Shown here: positions 26,139-36,706 of the stretch, piece by piece
Layout of the letters: every line of letters begins with the position of its first letter
Position numbering within the stretch: the stretch's first letter is position 1
NCBI RefSeq assembly: GCF_036867195.1
Contig: NZ_JBAJII010000001.1
Coordinates: 1,488,001-1,552,000, forward strand
Origin: Arthrobacter sp. Soc17.1.1.1
GTDB taxonomy: Bacteria > Actinomycetota > Actinomycetes > Actinomycetales > Micrococcaceae
DNA: 64,000 bases
Direction: 5' to 3'
Notes under the pieces: generated by a model
Databases searched by the model: none
What the model was told of the DNA's origin: nothing
What the model saw: only the letters and a program-made list of their open reading frames with translations
Translations under genes and position numbers: made by a program

Positions 26139-29100
26139 GCACCACCCCAGCGGCCGGCCCCGCAGCCCGGCGCGGACCCCTGGCCGTCCTGGCGGCCGGC
26201 GGACCGGTCGGCGCGGGCCCGGCCGTGTACCTCCTCGGCGTGCTCGCCGCCGCCCGCGCCGCGGGACTGGTCCTCATGGCCCAGGCGCTCGCACTCGGCA
26301 TCGCGTCCCTCGCCGCCGGCGCGCCGGATGTCCGTGCTGTCCTCGTGCAGGGGGTGCTCGGGGCAGCGCTGCGCACCCTCGCGGCCTGGGGCCAGGACGC
26401 CACCGCCGCCCGCCTGGCCCTCGGCGCCAAGGAGGGGATGCGCGAGGCCGCCCTGCTGCGCGTGCTCGACGACGGCGGCACCACCCGCGCCGCCACCCCC
26501 GGCGGCGGCCAGGGCTCCCTCGCGGTGTTGCTGACCCGCGGTCTCGACGGACTCGACAAGTACTACACGCAGTACCTGCCCGCCCTCATCACCTGCGCCG
26601 TGGTGCCCCTGCTCATCGGCGCACGGATACTCCTCGCGGACTGGGTCAGCGCCCTCATCATCGTGCTCACGGTGCCGCTGGTGCCCGTCTTCATGGCGCT
26701 CATCGGCCTCCACACGCAGGAGCGCACCCGGCAGGCCGCCGTCGCACTGGGCCGCCTGTCCGACCACCTGCTCGAGCTCGCGCGGGGGCTCCCGGTCCTC
26801 GTGGGCCTCGGCCGTGCCGCGGAGCAGACGCGCGCCCTCCGCGAGATCGCCGGCACCTACACCTCACGCACCATGACGACGCTCCGGACGGTCTTCCTCT
26901 CCTCCCTCGCCCTCGAACTCATCAGCACCATCTCCGTCGCCGTCGTCGCCGTATTCGCGGGGGTCCGCCTCATCCACGGCGACCTCGGGCTCGAGACGGC
27001 GCTGATCGCCCTGATCCTCGCGCCCGAGTGCTACGGGCCGCTCCGCGACGTCGGCGCCGCCCACCACGCCAGCGAGGACGGCCAGGAGGCCGGCGCCCGG
27101 GTCCGCGCTGTCATCGATGCCCCCGCGCCCGAGGGTGCCGCGGTGCGCGCCGCGTCGGACCCGGACTCCACGTCGGACTTCACGTCGGACTCGGCGTCGG
27201 ACTTCACGTCGGACTCGGCGTCGGACTCCGCGTCGGACCTCCCGTCTGCGCCTTCGACGTCGTCCACGCCGAGCACCGGGCACGTGGCCCCGGTCGAGGC
27301 ACCCGGCGTCATCCGGGTCGGGAAGCTCGGCGCCCGGTACGACGGCGTCCTCGAACCGGTGCTGGAGGACGTCTCCTTCGTCGTCGCGCCCGGTTCGGTG
27401 CTGGCCCTGCGGGGTCCGAGCGGATCGGGGAAGTCGACGCTCATGCGGGTCCTGGCCGGGGGAGCGGCGCTCCCCGTGGGCCTCCGGTCGGAGGGACGCA
27501 TCGAAGGCCTGCCCGAGGACGGCATCGCCTGGGTTCCCCAGCACCCCGAGCTCCTGATGGACACGGTGCGCGCCGAACTGGCCCTCTACGCGCGGTTGCC
27601 GGACGATGCCCCCGCCATCGAGGAGCAGCTCGCGGCCGTGGGGGCCGCGGATCTGGCGGACCGGCGGACGGGGGAGCTCAGCCCCGGCGAACTGCGGCGC
27701 GTCGCCGTCGCCCGTGCCCTCCTCCGGGCACAGGACCCCGCGGTCCGGCTCCTGCTCCTCGACGAGCCGACAGCCCACGTGGACGAGGAGGCCTCCCGTG
27801 CCATCCGCGGGGCCATCGCGGTCCGCCGGCCGGGACTGGCGGTCGTCCTGATCGCACACGACGACGAGACGGCCGCCCTGGCGACGGACGAGGTGCGCCT
27901 CGACGCCCGGCGCGACCTCGTTCCGAGCCGTGCGGTATCTGCCGCCCGGTCCGCCGTCGGCCACGGCCCCGAGGCCGGTGTCCGGTCGCCGGGCTCCGCC
28001 GGTGCTGCCCGGGCCGACACGTCCACCGTGTCCGCGGCGCCCGCCGCCGTCCCTGCCGTGCCCCGATCTCTGTCGCCCGCCGCCGTGTCGCCCGCCGGCA
28101 GCGCGCGCGATCACGCAACTGCCGTCGCCGACCCGGACGCGACGGCCCCGCCGCTCCGGGGCAGGACCTCGTGGTCCCGGTCCGCGCTCGACGTGCTCGC
28201 ACTCGTGCGCCCGTGGGACCGCCGTTTCCTCGCCGCTGCGGCGCTGGGGCTCGGTGCCTCGGTCTTCGCCGTCGCCCTCACCGCACTCAGCGGCTGGCTC
28301 ATCGTCCGCGCCGCCGAGCAGCCGCCGATCCTCTACCTCCTCACCGCCATCGTCGGTGTCCGGTTCTTCGGTATCGGCCGGTCCCTGCTCCGCTACGAGG
28401 AGCGGCTGTGGCTGCACCGCGCGGTGTTCCACCGGGCCGACGACACGCGCCTCCGCCTCTGGACGGGCCTGCTGCAGGCGGGGCGCTCGTGGCGCACGAT
28501 CGCCCGGGGTTCGGGCGGCATCGAACGGCTCGTGGGGGACATCGACGAGCTACGCGACCTCTCGGCGAGGGCGCTGCTGCCCTTCGTCACCTCGGTGCTC
28601 ACGGGCGTCGCGGCCCTGGTCACCACGGCCGTGCTGCATCCCGCGGTCCTCGGCTGGCAGGCCCTCGCGGTGGGTGCGGCCGTGGTCGTCGCGCCGATGG
28701 TGGCGGTCGCGCGTGAGCGGGCCGCCGGCGCCGCCGCCGTGCAGCTGCGCGCGGACGCCCTCGAACGCGTGACCGGCCTCGTCCGGGCGGCCCCCGATCT
28801 CCGCGTGAACGGCGCCCACCGTGCGGCGCTCGGGGTGACGCGGCGCCTGGACAGCAGGGCCGCGGCCGCCTCGCGACGGTCCGCCGCCGCGGCCGGAGCG
28901 GCGACGGCGGTGATCGTCGCCGCCAGCTGCGCGGCGTCGCTCGGCATCCTCGCCTCCGGCGGACGGCCGGCAGACATCACGGCGGTGCTGGTGCTGATGC
29001 AGCTCGCCCTGATCGAGCCCTTCGTCGCGGGCGCCTCGGCCGTGCAGACCTGGGGTGCGCTCTCCGCCGTCGTGCGACGCCTCCGGCCGAGGCTCGGGCC

Positions 29101-29830
29101 GCCGCAGGACGGGGACCCTGCCGGAGCCGGCGCAGGGAGCAGCCCCGCCGCGGTCCGACGGCTGGAGCTGGAGGATGCCGCCGTAGGGTACGAGCGCGGC
29201 CGGCCGGTGGTGACCGGCGTGGACCTGCACCTCGGAACGGGCCGCTGGACGGGTCTCACCGGACCGTCCGGCAGCGGGAAGTCCACCCTGATCGGTGCCC
29301 TGCTGGGGTTCCTGCCGCTCGAGCAGGGCAGGCTGCTCGTCGACGGCGTACCGCACCACGGCGGACCCGCACCGCGGATCGCCTGGTGTCCGCAGGAGAG
29401 CCACCTGTTCACCTCGAGCATCCGATCCAACCTGCAGCTCGCGCGGTCACCCGGCGATCCGGCCACGGACGACGAGCTCCAGCGGGTCCTGGGGGCCGTG
29501 GGCCTGACGGAGTTCGTGGCCGGCCTCGAGCACGGGCTGGACGCGCAGGCCGGACCGGGCGGCTCGCGCCTGTCCGGCGGGCAGCGGCAGCGGCTCGCCG
29601 TGGCCCGCGCCCTGCTGACGCGGTCCGGCGTCGTCCTCCTCGACGAGCCCACCGCGCACCTCGACGCCGACGGCGCCCGCTCGCTGCTGGAGGATCTGCG
29701 CCGCGGGCTGCCCGACACCGCGGTGCTCCTGGTGACGCACGACCCCGACGAGGCGGCACTGTGCGACCGGACGGTGACCCTGCCGGGCCCTGCCCCCGCA
29801 GCGCGGTCGGGAGGCGACCGGCGCGTGTGA
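26135..29830 (+). CDS. cydDC: Fused CydDC thiol-reductant ABC exporter
   Basis: This 1231-residue protein joins two complete ABC exporter halves (membrane domain plus ATPase), which other bacteria make as CydD and CydC. It exports cysteine/glutathione-type thiols and is needed for cytochrome bd assembly. Walker A motifs are GPSGSGKSTLM and GPSGSGKSTLI, and both Walker B regions contain LLDEPTAH. The first ATPase has the degenerate signature LSPGE, the second a canonical LSGGQ, so the sites may be unequal. A Ser/Asp-rich linker encoded by a 12-bp repeat precedes ATPase 1, and a ~90-residue Ala/Pro-rich linker joins the halves. Fusion is common in actinobacteria. It starts at GTG overlapping cydB. 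Confidence 0.93.
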   Translation: MSTTPAAGPAARRGPLAVLAAGGPVGAGPAVYLLGVLAAARAAGLVLMAQALALGIASLAAGAPDVRAVLVQGVLGAALRTLAAWGQDATAARLALGAKEGMREAALLRVLDDGGTTRAATPGGGQGSLAVLLTRGLDGLDKYYTQYLPALITCAVVPLLIGARILLADWVSALIIVLTVPLVPVFMALIGLHTQERTRQAAVALGRLSDHLLELARGLPVLVGLGRAAEQTRALREIAGTYTSRTMTTLRTVFLSSLALELISTISVAVVAVFAGVRLIHGDLGLETALIALILAPECYGPLRDVGAAHHASEDGQEAGARVRAVIDAPAPEGAAVRAASDPDSTSDFTSDSASDFTSDSASDSASDLPSAPSTSSTPSTGHVAPVEAPGVIRVGKLGARYDGVLEPVLEDVSFVVAPGSVLALRGPSGSGKSTLMRVLAGGAALPVGLRSEGRIEGLPEDGIAWVPQHPELLMDTVRAELALYARLPDDAPAIEEQLAAVGAADLADRRTGELSPGELRRVAVARALLRAQDPAVRLLLLDEPTAHVDEEASRAIRGAIAVRRPGLAVVLIAHDDETAALATDEVRLDARRDLVPSRAVSAARSAVGHGPEAGVRSPGSAGAARADTSTVSAAPAAVPAVPRSLSPAAVSPAGSARDHATAVADPDATAPPLRGRTSWSRSALDVLALVRPWDRRFLAAAALGLGASVFAVALTALSGWLIVRAAEQPPILYLLTAIVGVRFFGIGRSLLRYEERLWLHRAVFHRADDTRLRLWTGLLQAGRSWRTIARGSGGIERLVGDIDELRDLSARALLPFVTSVLTGVAALVTTAVLHPAVLGWQALAVGAAVVVAPMVAVARERAAGAAAVQLRADALERVTGLVRAAPDLRVNGAHRAALGVTRRLDSRAAAASRRSAAAAGAATAVIVAASCAASLGILASGGRPADITAVLVLMQLALIEPFVAGASAVQTWGALSAVVRRLRPRLGPPQDGDPAGAGAGSSPAAVRRLELEDAAVGYERGRPVVTGVDLHLGTGRWTGLTGPSGSGKSTLIGALLGFLPLEQGRLLVDGVPHHGGPAPRIAWCPQESHLFTSSIRSNLQLARSPGDPATDDELQRVLGAVGLTEFVAGLEHGLDAQAGPGGSRLSGGQRQRLAVARALLTRSGVVLLDEPTAHLDADGARSLLEDLRRGLPDTAVLLVTHDPDEAALCDRTVTLPGPAPAARSGGDRRV
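27166..27240 (+). repeat. 12-bp tandem repeats in cydDC
   Basis: About six degenerate units of the form TCGGACT(T/C)CACG / TCGGACTCGGCG encode (Ser-Asp-Phe/Ser-Thr/Ala) repeats between the first membrane domain and its ATPase. Confidence 0.85.
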
Positions 29831-29881
29831 CGCCCGGCCCGGGGCCACGCGTCGCATCCGGACGAGCCGGTCGCCCTGCAA

Positions 29882-29887
29882 TACGCT
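29882..29887 (+). promoter_or_regulatory. -10 box of a leaderless GNAT mRNA
   Basis: TACGCT (TANNNT) ends exactly 6 nt before the ATG at 29894; no Shine-Dalgarno is visible. Confidence 0.55.
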
Positions 29888-29893
29888 GGCACC

Positions 29894-30955
29894 ATGAGCA
29901 CCCGCGACCAGCCCGGACAGCAGCCCGGACAGCAACCCGGCAGCAGCCCGGCCGAGACCGAGGCACCGCCACTGCCCGCCGCGCTGCGATGGCGTCCGCT
30001 CAACTACGCGGACATCGACGCGTGGCTCGCCCTGATCCGGCGCATCGCGGCCGTCGACGAGCCAGACTGGGTGGAGCAGCGCGCCGACCTCGAGCAGGCG
30101 CTCCGCGCCTCGAAGAACGATCCGCGCCGCGACACGATCGCCGGGTTCGACGACGCCGGCGTACCCCGTGCCTTCGGGCGCCTGTCCATGAACTCCGGGT
30201 CCTCCCTGATCCACGGGGCGGGCGGCGTCGATCCTCAGTGGCGCGGCCGCGGGACCGGGCGTGCGGTGCTCGCCTGGCAGGCATGGCGCGCCGCCGGACG
30301 GCTGCGCGAGACCGGCCGGGCCGAGGGCACGTTCCGCAACTACGTCGAGGAACGCAACCCCTCGCACCTGGCCCTGCTCTCCTCGAGCGGGAGCACGATC
30401 GTCCGGTACTTCACGGAGATGACGCGGCCGCTGGACCAGCCGATCCCCGAGCTGCCCTTCCCGCCCGGGCTGGAACTGGTGAGCTTCGCCGACGGCGCCG
30501 ACCGGGACATCGTCGAGCTGGTCCGCCTCGCGCACAACGACGCCTTCCAGGACCACTGGGGGAGCGAGCCGCGCGACCAGGAGTCGTGGCAGTTCACCGT
30601 CACGCACCCCGAGTTCCGCCCAGACTGGAGCCTCGCGCTCGTCGACACGGCCACGGGGGAGGTGGCCGCCTACCAGCTGGCGAGCTACGACCCCGATTCC
30701 CGCGAGCTGCTCGGGCACTCCGAGGGCTACACGGACCTGCTCGGTGTCCGGAGGTCCTGGCGTGGCCGCGGCCTGGCGCCGGCGCTCCTCGCCGAGGCGA
30801 TGAAGCGGTACCGGGCCGCCGGGATGGAGAATGCGGGGCTCGGCGTCGACACCGAGAACCCCTCGGGCGCGCTCGGGCTGTACGAACGCATGGGCTACGT
30901 GCCGACGCAGCGCGCGATCGTCTTCGACCTGCCGCTCGTCGTCCCGGCGGACTGA
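29894..30955 (+). CDS. Tandem GNAT-domain N-acetyltransferase
   Basis: This 353-residue protein contains two GNAT folds. The first has the acetyl-CoA pyrophosphate loop as PQWRGRGTGRAVL. The second has VRRSWRGRGLAPALL, followed by GLGVDTENPSGALGLYERMGY near the C terminus. Tandem GNAT architecture recalls mycothiol synthase (MshD), but the overall match looks like a generic actinobacterial GNAT protein, so mycothiol synthesis is not claimed. The N terminus has a short GQQP repeat. It follows the cyd operon by 63 nt but has its own promoter, and it is convergent with parC. Confidence 0.8.
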   Translation: MSTRDQPGQQPGQQPGSSPAETEAPPLPAALRWRPLNYADIDAWLALIRRIAAVDEPDWVEQRADLEQALRASKNDPRRDTIAGFDDAGVPRAFGRLSMNSGSSLIHGAGGVDPQWRGRGTGRAVLAWQAWRAAGRLRETGRAEGTFRNYVEERNPSHLALLSSSGSTIVRYFTEMTRPLDQPIPELPFPPGLELVSFADGADRDIVELVRLAHNDAFQDHWGSEPRDQESWQFTVTHPEFRPDWSLALVDTATGEVAAYQLASYDPDSRELLGHSEGYTDLLGVRRSWRGRGLAPALLAEAMKRYRAAGMENAGLGVDTENPSGALGLYERMGYVPTQRAIVFDLPLVVPAD

Positions 30956-31013
30956 CCACCGCGGCGCTCGGACCGACCACCGCGGCGGGCCGAGGGAGAG
31001 CAAGCCAGGGCAG

Positions 31014-33689
31014 CTAGAGCAGCGTGCCCTGACCGTCGCCGGCATCCTTCGCGCGCCTCGACGCCGCAGGCCCTGAACCGTCCACGAGCCGGACACCCGC
31101 CGTCGGTCCACCCGACCCTGCGGTACCGGATCCGGCCGGATCGGCGGGGCCCGACCCGGCGGCTCCGGACCCCGGCAGGGCCGGTGCGGCCGGACCGGAG
31201 GACTCGACGAGCCCTGTCAGCGCCGGCCCGACGGCGTCGATCTGCTGCGTCAGCGGCACACCCGAACCGTCACGCCGCCCGTGCTCCGTGGGCAGCGCCC
31301 GGGCCACGCCGTTGGCCGACGCCGCCCGCGCGGGTCCGTGACCTGCCCAGGCGAGCGACAGGGCCTCCTCCCCGCGCAGGAACCGGTGGGCGCGCACGCC
31401 CGCCGTGGCCCGGCCCTTGACGGGGTACTCCGAGAACTCGGTGATCTTCGCGGACCCTGCGGCCGTGCCGGGCAGCGCGTCCCCCGGCGCGGCGACCGTC
31501 ACCACCACGCCCTGCTCGTCGCCGTGCGCCACCGCACCGAAGTGCAGCACGGCGTCACCCGCCGCGAGCTTGATGCCGGCCATGCCGCCGGCCGTCCGGC
31601 CCTGCGGCCGCACCGCGGAGGCCGGGAAGCGGAGCAGCTGCGCCAGCCGCGTGACGAACACGAGGTCGTCGGCGTCGGCCGCGGTCGCCACGCCCACCAC
31701 CCTGTCCTTGGGCTTGAGCGTGATGACCTCCCAGTCGTCGCGGTTCAGCGGGTAGTCCGGCTGCACACGCTTCACCACGCCCTGCGCGGTCCCGAGGGCC
31801 ACGACGCCGCTCAGCGGCGCCAGCCCCACGAGGCTCTCGCCGCGCTCGAGCGTGATGAACTCCGACGACGGCACCCCTCCCGCCAGGTTGGGCACCCCGG
31901 CGGTGGGCGGCAGGGCGGGCATGTCCATGACCTGGAGGCGGATCATGCGCCCGGCCGAGGTCACGGCCCCCACCTCGCCGCGGGCGGTGGAGGGCAGGAC
32001 GGACCGGAAGGCGTCGTGCTTGATGCGCTGGCCGTCGCCGAGGGCCTGGCGGTCCGACGTGCGGGCGAGCTGCCCCGACGCCGAGAGCAGCACCCAGCAG
32101 GGGTCGTCCGCGATCTCGAGCGGCAGGACGGCCTTGACGCCCTTGCCGGCCGCCGGCGCGGGCAGGGCAGATCCCTTCAGCGGGGCGGCCGCCTCGGACT
32201 CGAGCAGGACGGTCCGGCGCGGGGTGGCGAACTGGTCGGACAGTTCGGCGAGCTCGTCGGACACGAGGGTGCGCAGGCGCTCCTCGGAGCCGAGGATCGC
32301 CTCCAGCTCGGCGATCTCGAGGCGGAGCTGCTCCTGTTCCTTCTCCAGCTCGATGCGCGAGTACCGGGTGAGCTGCCGGAGGCGCAGTTCGAGGATGTAG
32401 TTGGCCTGGATCTCGGTGAGGTCGTAGATGGACATCAGGCGCTCGCGCGCGGCGGAGGACTCGTCCGAGGAGCGGATGATCTGGATGACCTCGTCGATGT
32501 CCACGATCGCCACGAGCAGGCCCTCGACCAGGTGCAGGCGGTCCCGCTTGCGCTGCAGCCGGTAGGAGGTACGGCGGCGCACCACGAGGATCCGGTGGGT
32601 CACGTAGACCTGCAGGAGCTCGCGGAGCCCGAGCGTACGCGGCTGGCCGTCCACGAGCGCCACGTTGTTGATGCCGAACGAGTCCTCCATCGGCGTGAAG
32701 CGGTAGAGCTGCGCCAGCACGGCATTCGGGTTGAACCCGTTCTTGAGCTCGATCACCAGGCGGAGCCCGTGCGTGCGGTCCGTGAGGTCCACGATGTCCG
32801 AGATGCCCTGCAGCTTCTTCGAGGTGACGGCGTCCTTGATCCGCTCGATCACCTTCTCCGGGCCCACGGTGTACGGCAGCTCGGTGACCACGAGGCCCGT
32901 GCGCCGGGCCGAGAGCTGCTCGACCGTGACCTTCGCGCGGGTCTTGAAGGACCCGCGGCCCGTCGCGTACGCGTCACGCACGCCGTCGAGCCCCACGATC
33001 CTGCCGCCGCTCGGAAGATCCGGACCGGGCACGAAGCGCGTCAGGTCCTCGAGCGAGGCGTCCGGGTTCGCGATGAGGTGGCGTGCCGCCGCGACGACCT
33101 CCCCGAGGTTGTGGGGCGGCATGTTCGTGGCCATGCCGACGGCGATCCCGCTGGCGCCGTTGACGAGCAGGTTGGGGAACGCCGCCGGGAGGACCTCCGG
33201 CTGCGTCAGCTGGTTGTCGTAGTTCGGCACGAAGTCGACGACGTCCTCGTCGAGGTGGTTCGTGAGGGTCAGCGCGGCGGCCGCGAGGCGGGCCTCGGTG
33301 TACCGGGCGGCCGCGGGACCGTCGTCGAGCGAACCGAAGTTGCCGTGGCCGTCGATGAGGGGCAGGCGCAGGGAGAAGTCCTGGGCCATGCGCACCATGG
33401 CGTCGTAGATGGCGGTGTCGCCGTGGGGGTGCAGCTTGCCCATCACCTCGCCGACCACGCGCGCAGACTTCACGTGGCCGCGGTCCGGGCGCAGGCCCAT
33501 GTCCGTCATCATGTACAGGATGCGGCGCTGCACGGGTTTCAGGCCGTCGCGCGCATCGGGGAGGGCACGGGAGTAGATCACCGAGTACGCGTACTCGAGG
33601 AAGGAGTCCTCCATCTCGGATTCGACATCGATGTCGATGATCTTCTCGGTGAAATCCTCCGGCGGTGCGGAGTTCTGGCGCCTGGCCAC
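31014..33689 (-). CDS. parC: DNA topoisomerase IV subunit A
   Basis: This 891-residue DNA-cleaving subunit pairs with ParE. The N-terminal breakage-reunion domain has [20 protein letters not shown] and the active-site tyrosine in [10 protein letters not shown]. The coiled-coil arm includes [19 protein letters not shown]. The C-terminal beta-pinwheel is present but shows no clear GyrA box, favouring ParC. The last ~90 residues are a low-complexity Gly/Ser/Pro/Ala tail (GSGPA-type), which is unusual. The GTG at 33689 follows GAGGAAC. It is divergent from the GNAT/CoA-ligase gene. Confidence 0.9.
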   Translation of the reverse strand: MARRQNSAPPEDFTEKIIDIDVESEMEDSFLEYAYSVIYSRALPDARDGLKPVQRRILYMMTDMGLRPDRGHVKSARVVGEVMGKLHPHGDTAIYDAMVRMAQDFSLRLPLIDGHGNFGSLDDGPAAARYTEARLAAAALTLTNHLDEDVVDFVPNYDNQLTQPEVLPAAFPNLLVNGASGIAVGMATNMPPHNLGEVVAAARHLIANPDASLEDLTRFVPGPDLPSGGRIVGLDGVRDAYATGRGSFKTRAKVTVEQLSARRTGLVVTELPYTVGPEKVIERIKDAVTSKKLQGISDIVDLTDRTHGLRLVIELKNGFNPNAVLAQLYRFTPMEDSFGINNVALVDGQPRTLGLRELLQVYVTHRILVVRRRTSYRLQRKRDRLHLVEGLLVAIVDIDEVIQIIRSSDESSAARERLMSIYDLTEIQANYILELRLRQLTRYSRIELEKEQEQLRLEIAELEAILGSEERLRTLVSDELAELSDQFATPRRTVLLESEAAAPLKGSALPAPAAGKGVKAVLPLEIADDPCWVLLSASGQLARTSDRQALGDGQRIKHDAFRSVLPSTARGEVGAVTSAGRMIRLQVMDMPALPPTAGVPNLAGGVPSSEFITLERGESLVGLAPLSGVVALGTAQGVVKRVQPDYPLNRDDWEVITLKPKDRVVGVATAADADDLVFVTRLAQLLRFPASAVRPQGRTAGGMAGIKLAAGDAVLHFGAVAHGDEQGVVVTVAAPGDALPGTAAGSAKITEFSEYPVKGRATAGVRAHRFLRGEEALSLAWAGHGPARAASANGVARALPTEHGRRDGSGVPLTQQIDAVGPALTGLVESSGPAAPALPGSGAAGSGPADPAGSGTAGSGGPTAGVRLVDGSGPAASRRAKDAGDGQGTLL

Positions 33690-33786
33690 GTGGCGGTTCC
33701 TCAACAACTCAGGGTTCGAATGGGGCGGATCGCGGGCATCCGCGCGTCCGGTCGCGGCCTCGGGCCGGGGACGGGGGGATGCCGAC

Positions 33787-33792
33787 TACCCT
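33787..33792 (+). promoter_or_regulatory. -10 box of a leaderless mRNA
   Basis: TACCCT (TANNNT) ends exactly 6 nt before the ATG at 33799 with no Shine-Dalgarno. Confidence 0.6.
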
Positions 33793-33798
33793 GAGTCT

Positions 33799-36636
33799 AT
33801 GGCGACGGACGGACAATACCCGGAATATTGGGAGGCTGATGTCGTCCTGCGCGACGGCGGGACAGGCCACTTGCGCCCCATCTCGCCCTCCGACGCCGAC
33901 GCCGTGCAGGCCTTCCACGTGAGCCAGTCGCAGAACTCCATCTACCTGCGGTTCTTCACCTACAAGGCCACCCTCAGCACCAAGGAGCTCAAGCGCTTCA
34001 CCGAGGTGGACCACCGCGACCGCGTGGCCTTCGTCATCACGCGCGGCGACGACATCATCGGGATCGGCCGCTACGACCGGCTCGACGACCCGCTCAAGGC
34101 CGAGGTCGCCTTCAACGTCTCCGACAACCACCAGGGCCGCGGCGTCGGCTCCATCCTCCTCGAGCACCTGGCGGCCGCGGCCCGCGAGAACGGCATCCGC
34201 CGCTTCTCCGCCGAGGTCCTCCCCGAGAACCGCAAGATGATCACGGTCTTCGCCGAGGCCGGCTACGAGGTGGAGCGGCACTTCGACGACGGCGTGGTGA
34301 TGCTCAGCTTCGACATCGACCCCACACGGAAGTCCCGGGCGGTGATGGAGGCCCGGGAGCACCGCGCGGAGGCCCGGAGCATGGCGGAGCTCCTCACGCC
34401 GTCGTCGGTCGCCGTGATCGGTGCGAGCCGCGAATGGGGCACCGTGGGGTACGCCCTCCTGGAGCACCTCATCGACGGCGGCTTCACGGGCCGCGTGTAC
34501 GCCGTGAACCCGGAGGCCTTCGAACTGCACGGCATGATCTCGCACGCCTCCCTGGCCGAGGTCCCCGAGCCCGTGGACCTCGCCGTGGTGGCCGTGCCCC
34601 ACGACCAGGTGGACGCCGTGGTGGACGACTGCGCCCGCGCCGGCGTGAAGGGGCTCCTCGTGGCGACGGCGGGCTACGCCGACGACGGCGACGAAGGGCT
34701 CGCGCGACAGCGCGCCCTCGTGCACAAGGCCAGGGCGCACGGCATGCGCGTGGTCGGTCCGGCGTCGCTGGGCCTCGTGAACACCGACCCGGCGGTCCGC
34801 CTCAACGCCTCCATGGCGCCCGCGCTGCCCCGCCGCGGCGCCCTGTCGCTCTTCAGCCAGTCCGCGGGCCTCGGGGTGCTCCTCTACGCGAGCGCCCACC
34901 GGCGCGGACTCGGGGTGTCGTCCGTGATCTCCGCGGGCAACCGCGCCGACGTGTCCGGGAACGACGCCATGCAGTTCTGGGAGGACGACCCCACCACCCG
35001 CGCCGTCGGGCTGTACTTCGAGTCGATCGGCAACCCGAGGAAGTTCTCGCGCATCGCCCGGCGCCTGGCCCGGACGAAGCCGGTCATCGTCGCGAAGTCC
35101 GACGTCACCGGGCTGCAGCTGCCGCCGGGCCACGCGGTGCGCACCTCCCAGGCGCCGCCCGGCGCCCTCGACTCCATGCTCCGGCAGTCGGGCGTCATGA
35201 GGGTGGAGACGACCGAGCAGCTGATGGACATCGCGCAGATCGTCGCGAGCCAGCCCCTGCCCCAGGGCCCCGGCGTCGCGGTCTTCAGCAACTCCTCCGC
35301 GCTCGGGAAGGTGGTGGCCGACGGCGTGGTCTCGCAGGGCATGACCGTCGCGCGGCTGGAGACCGGCCTGCAGCTGGACACCGGGCAGTCCGTGGCCCTG
35401 CCCGCCCTCTCCGCGGCCGTGCGGGACGCCCTGCGCGAGGAGACCGTGCACGCCGCGATCGTCACCACGCTGCCGGCCCGCGGGCTGACCGCCGACGCCG
35501 TGGCCGCGTGCCTGCAGGAGTGCGCCGAGCGCGCCGGCAAGCCGGTCATCGCCTCCTTCACCGGGATCCTCGACGCCCGCCTGCAGCTCGACGGCCTCGT
35601 GTTCTCGCCGGCGACCGGTTCCCGCGCCGACGGGACGTCCGGCGCGCGAGCCGACGGGGCGACGGACGACACGGTCGCCGCGCCGCTGGAAGGGGCCGCG
35701 GCCGGGCATGCCGGGCACCCGACCGCCGCCGGGCCGGCCGAACGCGAGACCGCCGCCGCGGTGCTGCCCCTCCAGCGCGGCCTGCCGTGCTTCCCGAGCC
35801 CGGGGGCGGCGCTCGCCGCGCTCGGCGCCGTCGTCCGGTACGCGCACTGGCGTGCCCGCGACCACGGCGAGTTCCTGGATCCCGCGGGCGTCGACGTCGA
35901 CGGGGCCGCGCGGGTCCTCGGGCAGGTCAGGGCGCGCGTCGCGGACATCGAGCTCACGCGGCTCACGTCCGAGGAGTGCGCGGCACTCATGGGCGCCTAC
36001 GGCATCCGGCTCCTGCCCTCCGCGCGTTTCACCTCCGCCGACGAGGCCGTGGAGCAGGCCGGGCGGCTGGGCTGGCCGGTCGCGCTGAAGACCATGGACG
36101 AGCACCTCCGGCACCGCCTCGACCTCGGCGGTGTGCGGCTGAACATCGACGACGCCGAGTCCCTGCGGCGCAACATCACCCGCATGGAGAAGGTGCTGGC
36201 ACCCTTCGGCCATTTCGGCATGGAGGTGCAGTCGATGGCGCCGTCGGGCCAGGCCTGCAGCATCAGCGCCATCGAGGACCCGCTCATGGGCCCCGTGGTG
36301 TCCTTCGGACTGGCCGGCGACTCCGTGAACCTCCTCGACGACTGGGCGCACGCCGTCCCGCCGCTGAGCACCGGGGACGTCGCGGACCTCGTCCGGGCGC
36401 CGCGCGCCTCCCGCAAGCTCTTCGGCTACCAGGGCCTGCCGCCGGCGGACGTCGCGGCGCTCGAGGACCTCGTGGCGCGCGTGGCCCTGCTGAAGGACAA
36501 CCACCCCGAGATCGCGCGCCTCGAGTTCAACCCGGTGCTCGTCGCGTCGTCGGGACTCGCCGTGCTCAGCGCCGTCATCGACGTCGGGAACCCGCAGCGG
36601 CGCACCGACAGCGCCCGCCGCGCCATGCGCGACTGA
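33799..36636 (+). CDS. GNAT acetyltransferase fused to ADP-forming acyl-CoA synthetase-like domains
   Basis: This 945-residue protein belongs to the Pat-like lysine acetyltransferase group. An N-terminal GNAT domain (about residues 20-175; acetyl-CoA loop NHQGRGVGSILL) comes first. It is followed by a CoA-binding Rossmann domain (PSSVAVIGASREWGTVGYALL), succinyl-CoA ligase-like domains and a C-terminal ATP-grasp region. PatZ of enterics has the opposite order (GNAT last); the GNAT-first order is known in actinobacteria. Such proteins acetylate acetyl-CoA synthetase. A ~50-residue Ala/Gly-rich insertion lies near residues 610-655. A true ligase activity is uncertain. Confidence 0.88.
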   Translation: MATDGQYPEYWEADVVLRDGGTGHLRPISPSDADAVQAFHVSQSQNSIYLRFFTYKATLSTKELKRFTEVDHRDRVAFVITRGDDIIGIGRYDRLDDPLKAEVAFNVSDNHQGRGVGSILLEHLAAAARENGIRRFSAEVLPENRKMITVFAEAGYEVERHFDDGVVMLSFDIDPTRKSRAVMEAREHRAEARSMAELLTPSSVAVIGASREWGTVGYALLEHLIDGGFTGRVYAVNPEAFELHGMISHASLAEVPEPVDLAVVAVPHDQVDAVVDDCARAGVKGLLVATAGYADDGDEGLARQRALVHKARAHGMRVVGPASLGLVNTDPAVRLNASMAPALPRRGALSLFSQSAGLGVLLYASAHRRGLGVSSVISAGNRADVSGNDAMQFWEDDPTTRAVGLYFESIGNPRKFSRIARRLARTKPVIVAKSDVTGLQLPPGHAVRTSQAPPGALDSMLRQSGVMRVETTEQLMDIAQIVASQPLPQGPGVAVFSNSSALGKVVADGVVSQGMTVARLETGLQLDTGQSVALPALSAAVRDALREETVHAAIVTTLPARGLTADAVAACLQECAERAGKPVIASFTGILDARLQLDGLVFSPATGSRADGTSGARADGATDDTVAAPLEGAAAGHAGHPTAAGPAERETAAAVLPLQRGLPCFPSPGAALAALGAVVRYAHWRARDHGEFLDPAGVDVDGAARVLGQVRARVADIELTRLTSEECAALMGAYGIRLLPSARFTSADEAVEQAGRLGWPVALKTMDEHLRHRLDLGGVRLNIDDAESLRRNITRMEKVLAPFGHFGMEVQSMAPSGQACSISAIEDPLMGPVVSFGLAGDSVNLLDDWAHAVPPLSTGDVADLVRAPRASRKLFGYQGLPPADVAALEDLVARVALLKDNHPEIARLEFNPVLVASSGLAVLSAVIDVGNPQRRTDSARRAMRD

Positions 36637-36706
36637 CGGGCGGCGGCGCGCCCGCACCGCCGCCCCGGGTTAGGCACAACACGGTCCGGTGGGGGAAACT
36701 GGGCAT

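Noticed and set aside
33709..36657. 982-codon open frame opposite the GNAT/CoA-ligase gene
   Set aside because: The translation is compositionally biased (His/Arg/Gly/Val) and without motifs. It mirrors the codon structure of the real gene.
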